DNA from: Vicinamibacteria bacterium
GTDB lineage: Bacteria > Acidobacteriota > Vicinamibacteria > Vicinamibacterales > UBA2999
DNA length: 6,146 nt
Assembly: GCA_025924295.1 (NCBI GenBank)
Contig: JAICEG010000323.1
Location: 1-6,146, forward strand
Direction: 5' to 3'
The notes below the pieces were generated by a model. The model was not told where the DNA came from. It did no database searches and was given only the letters and a program-made list of their open reading frames with translations. The translations under genes and the position numbers were made by a program. Each line of letters begins with the position of its first letter. Position 1 is the first letter of the stretch. Below, piece by piece: positions 1 to 5,935 of this stretch.

Positions 1-594
1 CACGAGCTCGGCGAGAAGTATCCGGTCGGCACGAAGATCAAGGGAAAGGTGCGCAACCTCACAGAGTTCGGCGCGTTCGTCGAAGTCGAGGAGGACATCG
101 ACGGTCTGATCCATATTTCGGACATGTCGTGGAGCAAGCGCGTCAAGCATCCGTCCGAAGTGCTCAAGAAGGGCGATGTCGTCGACGCGATGGTGCTCAG
201 CATCGATGCCGAGAATCAGCGGCTGTCACTCGGCCTCAAGCAGCTGGCGACCGACATCTGGGACGACTTCTTCTCCCGTCACAACGTCAACGACATCATC
301 GCGGGCAAGGTGACGCGGATGACGAACTTCGGCGCCTTCGTCGAGCTGGATGAAGGCATTGAAGGGCTGATCCATGTCTCGGAATTCGACGACTCGCATG
401 GCGGCGAGAAGATCGATCTGCAGGTGGGCAATACCTATCAGATGAAGATCATCAAGCTCAGTCCGCAGGAGCGGAAGATCGGGCTGAGTATCCGGGCTCT
501 GAAGAGCGACGAGTATCGCGCCGACTGGGAGGCGTACCAGGACGGCGAGGGGACCGGCACGGCAACGCTCGGGGATCACTTCAGGAACCGGTAG
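1..594 (+). CDS. rpsA: 30S ribosomal protein S1, C-terminal part (5' end outside window)
   Basis: S1 binds mRNA on the small ribosomal subunit and helps load it for initiation. The reading frame is open from base 1, so the gene starts upstream; 197 residues are visible, ending at TAG 592-594. Two S1 (OB-fold) repeats can be read. The first is at about residues 8-80, with FGAFVEVEEDIDGLIHISDMSW and a closing RLSLGLKQL. The second is at about 96-167, with FGAFVELDEGIEGLIHVSEF and KIGLSIRAL. After these comes a short Asp/Gly-rich tail. The TDIWDDF linker between repeats is typical of rpsA rather than of single-domain S1 proteins such as PNPase or RNase E. The next gene is an HU/IHF-family protein, the same neighbour rpsA has (ihfB) in proteobacteria. 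Family and domain assignment is firm; only the total number of repeats cannot be known from here. Confidence 0.95.
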   Translation, partial: HELGEKYPVGTKIKGKVRNLTEFGAFVEVEEDIDGLIHISDMSWSKRVKHPSEVLKKGDVVDAMVLSIDAENQRLSLGLKQLATDIWDDFFSRHNVNDIIAGKVTRMTNFGAFVELDEGIEGLIHVSEFDDSHGGEKIDLQVGNTYQMKIIKLSPQERKIGLSIRALKSDEYRADWEAYQDGEGTGTATLGDHFRNR

Positions 595-617
595 AACGCG
601 ATAACAGAGGGGAAGTT

Positions 618-646
618 CCGGGCTGCGCCTACGTGCGGCAGCCCGG
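618..646 (+). other. GC-rich hairpin between rpsA and the HU-family gene
   Basis: CCGGGCTGC (618-626) pairs perfectly with GCAGCCCGG (638-646) around an 11-nt loop. The hairpin sits 23 nt after the rpsA stop and 11 nt before the Shine-Dalgarno sequence of the next gene. No T-run follows, so it is not a canonical intrinsic terminator. It could attenuate transcription, protect the 3' end of the rpsA message, or control HU translation; the sequence does not decide between these. Confidence 0.55.
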
Positions 647-657
647 GTCCCACAGCC

Positions 658-663
658 AAGGAG
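658..663 (+). promoter_or_regulatory. Shine-Dalgarno sequence supporting a TTG start at 670
   Basis: AAGGAG lies 6 nt before TTG 670-672, which is near-ideal spacing. The first in-frame ATG (691) has no purine-rich motif at a usable distance. This favours TTG as the start of the HU-family gene and adds seven residues (MNTPGGS) before the conserved MTKAELVEEV. Other genomes often annotate such proteins from the ATG, so the choice is not settled. Confidence 0.55.
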
Positions 664-669
664 CCAAGC

Positions 670-1035
670 TTGAATACGCCTGGCGGCAGCATGACCAAAG
701 CGGAGCTCGTGGAGGAAGTCTCACGAGTTTCGGACCTCACCAAGAAACACTCGGAAGTCATCGTCGACACCGTATTCAAAAGCATCATCGATGCCCTGCA
801 TCGCGGGGAGAAGATCGAGTTGCGAGGGTTTGGCAGTTTCCGGCTTCGCAAGCGCGAGCCGCGAAAAGGTCGCAATCCGAAGACCGGCGACAAGGTGGAC
901 GTTCCGCCCAAGAAGGTGCCGTACTTCAAGCCGGGCAAGGAACTGAAGGAACTGATCAATCGCGAGGACGAGTCCGCGGGTTCGTCCGCCGAGGCATCGC
1001 TCGATCAGCTCCCCGGCGTCGCGTCACAGGCATAG
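670..1035 (+). CDS. HU/IHF-family histone-like DNA-binding protein
   Basis: This small nucleoid protein is expected to bind DNA as a dimer, bend it and organise the chromosome. The 121-residue frame (TTG start) shows the family layout. A helical dimerisation part occupies about residues 8-48 (MTKAELVEEVSR...). The signature follows at about 53-73 (GFGSFRLRKREPRKGRNPKTG). It contains Pro70 in the RNP turn, the residue that intercalates between base pairs in HU and IHF. The end of the core is VPYFKPGKELKELIN. An acidic/Ser-Ala tail of about 24 residues (98-121) extends past the usual ~90-residue core. The position just after rpsA matches ihfB of proteobacteria, so an IHF-beta-like role is plausible, but sequence alone does not separate HU from IHF subunits. 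The HIT-family gene begins 4 nt downstream, suggesting co-transcription. Confidence 0.93.
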   Translation: MNTPGGSMTKAELVEEVSRVSDLTKKHSEVIVDTVFKSIIDALHRGEKIELRGFGSFRLRKREPRKGRNPKTGDKVDVPPKKVPYFKPGKELKELINREDESAGSSAEASLDQLPGVASQA

Positions 1036-1039
1036 CGGG

Positions 1040-1543
1040 GTGGACCACCTCTGGTCCCCCTGGCGGCTCCACTACGTGACGTCGGAGAAACCTTCGACTG
1101 GTTGCGTCTTCTGCAAGCCGGACCCGAATACGGTGTCAGATGGCGAGCGTGATCCGCTGATCGTCTACGACGGATCACTCGCCTACGTCATCCTCAACAG
1201 GTATCCCTACAACAACGGCCACCTGATGGTCATCCCGCGCCGGCACGCGGCGACGCTCGTCGATCTGTCGATTGACGAGCTGAACGAGGTCGCGCTGTTG
1301 ACCCAGCGTTCGGAAGCCGCGCTGCGCGAAGCCTATCGGCTCGAGGGAATCAACGTCGGCCTCAACCTGGGCCGGCCGGCCGGTGGCGGCATCCCGGGAC
1401 ATCTGCACGTGCACCTCGTGCCGCGATGGGCGGGCGACACCAACTTCATGACGGTCGTCGGTGACACGCGCGTGCTGCCCGAGGATCTCCCATCGAGCGC
1501 GTCTCGTCTGTCGCCGATCTTCAGAAGACTCGCGACAGCGTAG
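1040..1543 (+). CDS. HIT-family nucleotide hydrolase / AP4A phosphorylase-like protein
   Basis: Proteins of the histidine-triad family split nucleoside phosphate derivatives such as diadenosine polyphosphates. The 167-residue product carries the triad HLHVHLVPRW, with His121, His123 and His125; His123 would be the nucleophile by family analogy. The pair Cys22-x-x-Cys25 (CVFC) suggests the zinc-binding subgroup. The opening LWSPWRLHYV, together with NRYPYNNGHLMVIPRRH and GIPGHLHVHLVPRWAGDTNFM, resembles the actinobacterial AP4A phosphorylase type (Rv2613c-like). GTG 1040 is chosen because the conserved LWSPWR follows at once; a weak AGG (1028-1030) inside the end of the HU gene gives 9-nt spacing. 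The gap to the HU stop is 4 nt, so translation may be coupled. The stop codon lies inside a repeat element. The exact substrate is not shown by sequence. Confidence 0.92.
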   Translation: MDHLWSPWRLHYVTSEKPSTGCVFCKPDPNTVSDGERDPLIVYDGSLAYVILNRYPYNNGHLMVIPRRHAATLVDLSIDELNEVALLTQRSEAALREAYRLEGINVGLNLGRPAGGGIPGHLHVHLVPRWAGDTNFMTVVGDTRVLPEDLPSSASRLSPIFRRLATA

Positions 1544-1621
1544 GCCGGGTCTTGGTTTGTAGACCCGTCTGGGGTCTTGCGTTTTAGACCCGACGGGTCC
1601 GAAAATCAGGACCCGCCCTAC
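1540..1621. repeat. Three-hairpin palindromic element with inverted ends (REP/MITE-like)
   Basis: Three consecutive short hairpins are seen, each with an 8-nt loop. The first is CGGGTCT 1546-1552 with AGACCCG 1561-1567. The second is GGGTCT 1572-1577 with AGACCC 1586-1591. The third is CGGGTCC 1594-1600 with GGACCCG 1609-1615. The ends form an inverted repeat: GTAGGCCGGGTC (1540-1551) matches the reverse complement of GACCCGCCCTAC (1610-1621) at 11 of 12 positions. The left end contains the TAG stop (1541-1543) of the HIT gene; the right end stops 9 nt before the ATG of the next gene. No T-runs follow the stems. Whether the element is dispersed in the genome cannot be seen from one copy. Confidence 0.7.
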
Positions 1622-1630
1622 ACTGCAAGG

Positions 1631-2599
1631 ATGGATTTCAATCTTTCTCCCGCTCAGCTCGATTGGCAGTCGAGGGCGCGCCGCCTCGGAAAGGAGCTCG
1701 CGGCGGATGCACCCGCGGGTGAAGTCATTCGCTCGGCGGCCGCTGCCGGCTTGCTGAGCGACACGTTCGATCCATTAGCCGCGGCCGTGGCGGTCGAAGC
1801 GTTGTCGTACGAGTCATCCTCATCAGGCGTATCACTGGCGCTGCACACCGGCGTCACGGCTGGACTCCAGGGCGATAGACGCTTCGCCGATCTCGCGCGC
1901 GGGGAGGCCGTCGGCGCGATCGCGCTGTCGTCAGATGACGTGCCGGTCGAGGAAGGTGGGCGACTCTCCGGTCGCGCCGCGTGGGTGACGCCGCTCACGC
2001 CGCTCGGTGCCGCGGTTCTCGGTGTGCGCAGCGGTGGTGGACTTGTTGCGGCCGCAGTCCTGCTGAACGCACCCGGAGTCATGCAGGACCCGGTCGACAC
2101 CGCGGCGCTTGGCGGCGTGGTGTGTGGTCACCTGCGCCTCGACGGGGCGCCGTTCATCGGCGTCGGCGCAACGATGCCCTTCATGTCACGAGTGCGAATC
2201 CTGCTGGCTGGCGCGGGGCTGGGGATGGGGCGTCGGGCGCTTCATGAGGCGCTGGCCGCTGCGCATGGACGCACCGGACACGGCGCAGGTGGAGAACAGA
2301 CCGTTCAGGGCCTGCTGGCTGATGCGGCCACGGAACTCGATGCCGCGATGCTCCTGACCTGGAAGGCGGCCGCCGCGCGCGAGTTGTCGCTCGCCGACGC
2401 GTCGATGGCCAAGCTCGCGGCAACGGAGGCGACGCAGCGCGCCGTGGCGAGAGCGACTCAGGTCGTCGGCGCCGATTCGTTCCGCCGCGGCCACATCATC
2501 GAGCGGCTCGCGCAGGATGTGAGGACCCTCGAGCTCTTCGCGGGAAGAACCGAGGCGCTACGCGAGGCGGTGGCGATCGAGACCCTGCCCCGGCACTGA
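1631..2599 (+). CDS. Acyl-CoA dehydrogenase-like protein lacking the catalytic glutamate
   Basis: The 322-residue product has the fold pattern of FAD-dependent acyl-CoA dehydrogenases but is about 60 residues short and lacks key motifs. The opening MDFNLSPAQLDWQSRARRL is the usual N-terminal helix. SYESSSSGVSLALHTGVTAGL matches the helix that normally holds ...V-D-x-S-x-x...N-x-L. RILLAGAGLGMGRRALHEALAAA matches the start of the C-terminal helical domain. IIERLAQDVRTLELFAGRTEAL matches the C-terminal RDAKI...YEGTS block. At the catalytic glutamate position there is Ala304 (LFAGR), and the alternative glutamate position used by isovaleryl- and long-chain enzymes appears to be Val188. The S-E-x-G-S-G-S-D flavin/substrate loop is absent, as is a standard R-x-x-F-G. 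ATG 1631 is preferred because in-frame upstream sequence from TTG 1577 is repeat DNA; the ribosome site is weak (AAGG abuts the ATG). It may be a non-catalytic partner subunit or a diverged FAD protein; dehydrogenase activity is doubtful. Confidence 0.78.
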   Translation: MDFNLSPAQLDWQSRARRLGKELAADAPAGEVIRSAAAAGLLSDTFDPLAAAVAVEALSYESSSSGVSLALHTGVTAGLQGDRRFADLARGEAVGAIALSSDDVPVEEGGRLSGRAAWVTPLTPLGAAVLGVRSGGGLVAAAVLLNAPGVMQDPVDTAALGGVVCGHLRLDGAPFIGVGATMPFMSRVRILLAGAGLGMGRRALHEALAAAHGRTGHGAGGEQTVQGLLADAATELDAAMLLTWKAAAARELSLADASMAKLAATEATQRAVARATQVVGADSFRRGHIIERLAQDVRTLELFAGRTEALREAVAIETLPRH

Positions 2600-2634
2600 C
2601 TCTGAAGTCTGTGCTGAATCGCTACTGCAGCCGC

Positions 2635-2820
2635 TGTGCGCTTCGCTCGCTGCTGCGCGATGACCACGACACACAGAGGCACCGAGGCACAGAGTATCGT
2701 CTGCTTGGATGACGAGGACAGAGTCGTTCGGACCGCGAGCTACACGAACTAGACCTGTCATCTCAATGCCTCCGCGCCTCGGTGTGTCGTCGTCGAGCGC
2801 AGCATCGAGCGTAGCGGACA
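2635..2820. repeat. Large imperfect foldback (inverted repeat) in the convergent intergenic gap
   Basis: The left arm 2635-2690 matches the reverse complement of the right arm 2766-2820. The outer blocks 2635-2657 and 2798-2820 agree at 20 of 23 positions. The inner blocks 2662-2690 and 2766-2794 agree at 24 of 29. A 3-4 nt mismatch lies between the blocks. Weaker pairing continues inward (GATGAC-like segments near 2708-2713 and on the opposite strand near 2757-2762), so most of the ~186 bp could fold into one hairpin. The arms contain short runs such as CACAGAGGCACCGAGGCAC. No convincing gene lies in 2600-2867. The element lies between the ends of two convergent genes, a common home for non-autonomous mobile or REP-type repeats; that origin is inferred. 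Confidence 0.65.
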
Positions 2821-2824
2821 TCGT

Positions 2825-2848
2825 CTGAATTCTGCATTCAGAATTCAG
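2825..2848. repeat. Perfect 10-bp palindrome, possible bidirectional 3' end structure
   Basis: CTGAATTCTG (2825-2834) and CAGAATTCAG (2839-2848) are exact reverse complements around the loop CATT. The stem is AT-rich in a GC-rich region. It lies 20 nt beyond the stop of the leftward outer-membrane protein gene. No T-tract follows on either strand, so an intrinsic terminator is not established, though the convergent setting makes an RNA 3'-end role possible. Confidence 0.55.
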
Positions 2849-2867
2849 CATTACGGAGCCCGCGAAG

Positions 2868-3617
2868 CTACATCTTGTACACAATCGACATCAGGACAGC
2901 GACGTCGTTGGCCTTGATGGTCGGGAGCGGTGGCTTGTTCTTGAAGGTGTCGAGTGCCTCGACTTTGAGCTGCGTGCGCGTCGACATCGATGCGGCGATG
3001 CTGACACCAAGCGTGAACAGCGCGTCCTCGAAGTCCTCCATCCTCCACAATCCCGTAAAGACTTGGGTCAGTGTCGTGTTGGCGGTCAGCGTCTGTTGCA
3101 GCCGCTGGCTCATGGCCACCGCTCCCGATGAACTGGTGTCGTCGATCCCGGTGTTCTTTTCCCACACGACGCCGACGCTGGCGTCGACTCCGAACCTGGT
3201 CTCGGGCGTATCAATCAGCTTGTATCCGACGCCGGCCGTTGGGGCGATGAGGTACTCGATTTCCTTGAACTCGTCCTTCAAATACTGGTTCTGGCCGAAG
3301 ACGAAGATGCGCTCTGTGAGCCTGTACTCGTCGCGGATGTTGAGCCCGGTGCGCTGTGTGGACACCTCACCCTCGGTTTCGCCGCGCAGAAACAGTCCGT
3401 CGGACTTGATCATGTTCCTGGTCTGTGGGTCGTAGGTGAGGTCGTACGCGAGGTTGACGGTGGACGTCTCCGAGTTCCCGCTCGTGAGCGCGAGACCGGC
3501 GCTCGCCGTCACCGTCCAGATCTTGGGCTCTGGCGGTGGATCCTGCGCGAATGCCGGAGCGGCGACGCACACGAACGCCAGGACAACGAATGCTGTAGCA
3601 GTGGCGCCGACTCGCAC
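2868..3617 (-). CDS. DUF481 / YdiY-like outer-membrane beta-barrel protein
   Basis: The predicted 249-residue product begins with a clear Sec signal peptide: MRVGATATAFVVLAFVCVAAPAFA, with likely cleavage after Ala24 before QDPPPEP. The mature part reads as alternating beta strands with DUF481 hallmarks: GLALTSGNSETSTVNLAYDLTYD (about 41-63), the IRDEYRLTERIFVFGQNQYLKDEFKEIEYL region, and GVGYKLIDTPETRFGVDASVGVVWE (about 129-153). The family is described as putative salt-induced outer-membrane proteins; the molecular role is unknown. The last residues, LMSIVYKM, look like a final barrel strand but end in Met rather than the usual aromatic residue. The frame is open far upstream through asd, but GTG 3617 is chosen because it starts the signal peptide and has AGGG (3627-3630) 9 nt upstream. 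The gene begins 5 nt after the asd stop, so it is probably in the asd operon. Confidence 0.85.
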   Translation of the reverse strand: MRVGATATAFVVLAFVCVAAPAFAQDPPPEPKIWTVTASAGLALTSGNSETSTVNLAYDLTYDPQTRNMIKSDGLFLRGETEGEVSTQRTGLNIRDEYRLTERIFVFGQNQYLKDEFKEIEYLIAPTAGVGYKLIDTPETRFGVDASVGVVWEKNTGIDDTSSSGAVAMSQRLQQTLTANTTLTQVFTGLWRMEDFEDALFTLGVSIAASMSTRTQLKVEALDTFKNKPPLPTIKANDVAVLMSIVYKM

Positions 3618-3622
3618 CGTTG

Positions 3623-4777
3623 TTAACCCTGGACGACTGCGCTCAATTTGTCCACCGGCGATTCGAGTGGCGCCCCGGCGATGATCCGCATCATGCGTCG
3701 GAGTGGTTCGGCCGCGCCCCACAGGAGCTGATCGCCGACCGTGAACGCCTGCAGATAGTCGCCGCCCATCGACAGTTTCTTCAATCGTCCTACTGGCACG
3801 GTGAGCGTCCCGGTGACGGCGGTCGGCGTGAGATCGCGCAGCGTGGCGTTCTTCTCGTTGGGGACGACCTTCACCCAGTCGTTCGCCTTGGCCAGCAGTT
3901 GCTCGATCTCGGCGAGCGGGATGTCCTTCCGCAGCTTCACGGTCAGCGCCAGGCTGTGGCAGCGCATCGAACCGACGCGCACGCAGACGCCGTCGATCGG
4001 GATCTGGCGTGACGAGCGCCCGAGGATCTTGTTGCCCTCGGCCTGTGCCTTCCACTCCTCGCGGCTCTGACCGTTGCCGAGATCCGCATCGATCCAGGCA
4101 AGCAGGCTGCCGGCGAGCGGGAAACCGAAGTTCTCGACGGGGAAGTCACGTCCGCGCTGGGTGGCGATCAACTCCCGATCGATATCCAGGATCGACGAGG
4201 CCGGATCGGCGAGCAGATCGGCGACCGACGCGTGGGCGATTCCCATCTGCGAGACCAGCTCGCGCATATGCTTCGCGCCGCCACCCGAAGCCGCCTGATA
4301 GGTCATGGAGGTCATCCACTCGATCAGGTCGGTCCGAAACAAGCCGTCCATCGCCATCAACATCAGGCTGACCGTGCAATTGCCGCCGATGAAGTCCTTC
4401 AGCCCCTGGTCCAATGCGCGGTCTATGACAGGGCGATTCACCGGGTCGAGGATGATGACGGCATCGTCGGACATCCGCAGTTGACGCGCTGCGTCGATCC
4501 AGTACCCCTTCCAGCCCTCGCGCCGCAGTTTCGGATGGATGTCGGCGGTGTACTCGCCGCCCTGGCACGAAATGAGGACGTCCATGGCCGCGAGCGCGGT
4601 GGTGTCGAGTGCGTTCTTGACGGTCCCGACGGTCTTGCCGATCTCGGGTGCGGTCGCCCCCGCCTGGGAAGTGGAGAAAAAGACTGGATCGATCAGATCG
4701 AAGTCCCGCTCCTCGCGCATGCGCTGCACGAGCACGGAACCAACCATGCCACGCCAACCGATGATGCCTACTCGCAT
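3623..4777 (-). CDS. asd: Aspartate-semialdehyde dehydrogenase
   Basis: The enzyme reduces aspartyl-4-phosphate to aspartate-4-semialdehyde with NADPH, the branch point to lysine/diaminopimelate (hence peptidoglycan), threonine and methionine. The 384-residue product closely resembles the E. coli enzyme along its whole length. The N-terminal nucleotide-binding motif is GWRGMVGS (7-14). The catalytic cysteine is Cys134 in GGNCTVSLMLM. QAASGGGAKHMREL follows. Arg267 and His274 in CVRVGSMRCHS correspond to the substrate-binding Arg and acid/base His of E. coli Asd. The C-terminal LTPTAVTGTLTVPVGRL and FTVGDQLLWGAAEPLRRM blocks are intact. A tail of about 17 residues (GAPLESPVDKLSAVVQG) extends past the E. 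coli end. ATG 4777 lies 9 nt after the upstream dehydrogenase stop with only a weak ribosome site, suggesting translational coupling. All active-site residues seen are present, so the gene should be functional. Confidence 0.97.
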   Translation of the reverse strand: MRVGIIGWRGMVGSVLVQRMREERDFDLIDPVFFSTSQAGATAPEIGKTVGTVKNALDTTALAAMDVLISCQGGEYTADIHPKLRREGWKGYWIDAARQLRMSDDAVIILDPVNRPVIDRALDQGLKDFIGGNCTVSLMLMAMDGLFRTDLIEWMTSMTYQAASGGGAKHMRELVSQMGIAHASVADLLADPASSILDIDRELIATQRGRDFPVENFGFPLAGSLLAWIDADLGNGQSREEWKAQAEGNKILGRSSRQIPIDGVCVRVGSMRCHSLALTVKLRKDIPLAEIEQLLAKANDWVKVVPNEKNATLRDLTPTAVTGTLTVPVGRLKKLSMGGDYLQAFTVGDQLLWGAAEPLRRMMRIIAGAPLESPVDKLSAVVQG

Positions 4778-4786
4778 CTCGATATC

Positions 4787-5935
4787 TTACGACAGGAGTT
4801 GTTTGGCAATCGTCTGCAGCTGCAGGTTCGACGTGCCCTCGTAGATCTGGCCGATCTTCGCGTCGCGAAAGAGCTTCTCCACCGGGTAGTCCTTGACGAA
4901 GCCGTTGCCACCGAAGAGGTTCACCGCGAGCGACGCGACTCGCTCGGCCACTTCCGATGCGAAGAGCTTGCACATGGCGGCTTCCTGGAGGAACGGCTGC
5001 CCGGCATCGCGCAGGCGCGCGGCGTTGTAGACCAGCAACCGCGCCGCCGCGACCTCGGTGGCGGCCCGGGCGAGCTGGAACTGCACGCCCTGGAACGACG
5101 CGATAGTGTTCCCGAACTGTTTTCGATCCTTCGTGTAACGGACTGCGTGATCCAGGGCACCCTGTGCGATGCCGATCATCTGGGCGCCGATCCCGATGCG
5201 CCCTTCGTTCAGCGTCTCGATCGCCACCTTGTAGCCCTTGCCCACGTCCCCGAGCACGCGATCGCCGGCGACGACACAGTCCTCGAAGATCAGCTCGCAG
5301 GTGCTGCTGGCGCGGATACCGAGCTTGTCTTCCTTCTTTCCGATCGTGAACCCCGGGGTGTCACGGTCGACCAGGAACGCGGTGATCCCGCGATAGCCGG
5401 CCTCGGGATTGATCGTCGCAAAGACGATGAAGAGATCGGCCTCGTTGCCGTTGGTGATCCAGAGCTTGCGCCCGTCGAGGACGTAGCCGTCGCCGCGCGC
5501 GGCGGCGCGGGTGGTGAGTGCGAACGCATCGCTGCCCGACCCTGCTTCCGACAGCGCGTAGGCACCGACAGTTCCCTGCGCGAGTCTCGCGAGGTGGGCC
5601 CGCTTCTGCTGGTCTGAGCTCCAACGCAGGAGCGCGTTGATGACGAGCGTGTTGTGGACGTCGACCAGTACGCCGATGGATGGGTCGACCTGCGAGAGCG
5701 TTTCGACGGCCAGCACCGCATGGAAGAATGTCCCGCCGCTGCCGCCGAACTCATCGGGGATCTCGATGCCCATCACGCCGAGCTCGAAGAGCCGATCGAT
5801 CAGTGTTCGCGGCATCTTCGCTTCGTCATCCATCTGGCGGACGAGCGGGCGGATGTCTCGATCGGCGAACTCGTACACGCTGGCGCGAAACAACCGTTCG
5901 TCGTCGGTCAGGGTCGTCAGTGCAGGCTGTGTCAC
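4787..5935 (-). CDS. Acyl-CoA dehydrogenase, short/branched-chain type
   Basis: This FAD enzyme should oxidise an acyl-CoA to the trans-2-enoyl-CoA and pass electrons to ETF. From GTG 5935 the product is 382 residues, the usual family length. Motifs, in order: GIEIPDEFGGSGG (about 56-68), LSEAGSGSD (128-136; flavin/substrate loop), GRKLWITNGNEAD (155-167), KLGIRASSTCELIFEDC (204-220), LNEGRIGIGAQMIGIAQGALDHA (242-264), RKQFG (271-275) and RDAKIGQIYEGTSNLQLQTIAK (357-378), with Glu366 as the catalytic base. SEAGSGSDAFAL, RASSTC and NEGRIGIGAQM resemble mammalian short/branched-chain acyl-CoA dehydrogenase, so 2-methyl-branched or short acyl-CoAs are likely, but specificity is inferred. An in-frame ATG at 6007 would add 24 residues (MPPDTASRAPQF...) with no family similarity that I recognise and no ribosome site, so GTG is preferred, moderately. 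It is probably the first gene of the leftward operon with asd. Confidence 0.93.
   Translation of the reverse strand: MTQPALTTLTDDERLFRASVYEFADRDIRPLVRQMDDEAKMPRTLIDRLFELGVMGIEIPDEFGGSGGTFFHAVLAVETLSQVDPSIGVLVDVHNTLVINALLRWSSDQQKRAHLARLAQGTVGAYALSEAGSGSDAFALTTRAAARGDGYVLDGRKLWITNGNEADLFIVFATINPEAGYRGITAFLVDRDTPGFTIGKKEDKLGIRASSTCELIFEDCVVAGDRVLGDVGKGYKVAIETLNEGRIGIGAQMIGIAQGALDHAVRYTKDRKQFGNTIASFQGVQFQLARAATEVAAARLLVYNAARLRDAGQPFLQEAAMCKLFASEVAERVASLAVNLFGGNGFVKDYPVEKLFRDAKIGQIYEGTSNLQLQTIAKQLLS

Noticed and set aside
633..1079. An alternative + frame over the HU-family gene.
   Set aside because: It is a shadow of the HU gene, which has a complete family signature in its own frame.
1540..1621. 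Possible CRISPR array or intrinsic terminator in the hairpin cluster.
   Set aside because: The units are palindromes of 20-22 nt with only 1-4 nt between them, so there are no spacers; no T-run follows any stem.
2558..2884. A 108-codon minus-strand frame across the convergent gap.
   Set aside because: It is made largely of the foldback repeat and palindrome, overlaps both flanking genes' ends and shows no protein motif.
2875..3435. A 186-codon + strand frame opposite the DUF481 gene.
   Set aside because: It is Ser-rich antisense sequence with no domain, while the minus strand encodes a signal peptide and barrel pattern.
3618..4055. Upstream extension of the DUF481 frame through the asd gene.
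   Set aside because: The extension is an out-of-frame reading of asd; a signal peptide and ribosome site mark the true start at 3617.
4146..4973. A 275-codon minus-strand frame spanning the acyl-CoA dehydrogenase/asd junction.
   Set aside because: It overlaps both genes in another frame and has Arg-rich composition without recognisable domains.
4232..5617. A 461-codon open frame on the + strand, antisense to asd and the acyl-CoA dehydrogenase.
   Set aside because: It covers two strongly recognisable genes on the other strand. Its product is rich in Arg, Asp and His with no family motif, as expected for a GC-rich antisense shadow frame.
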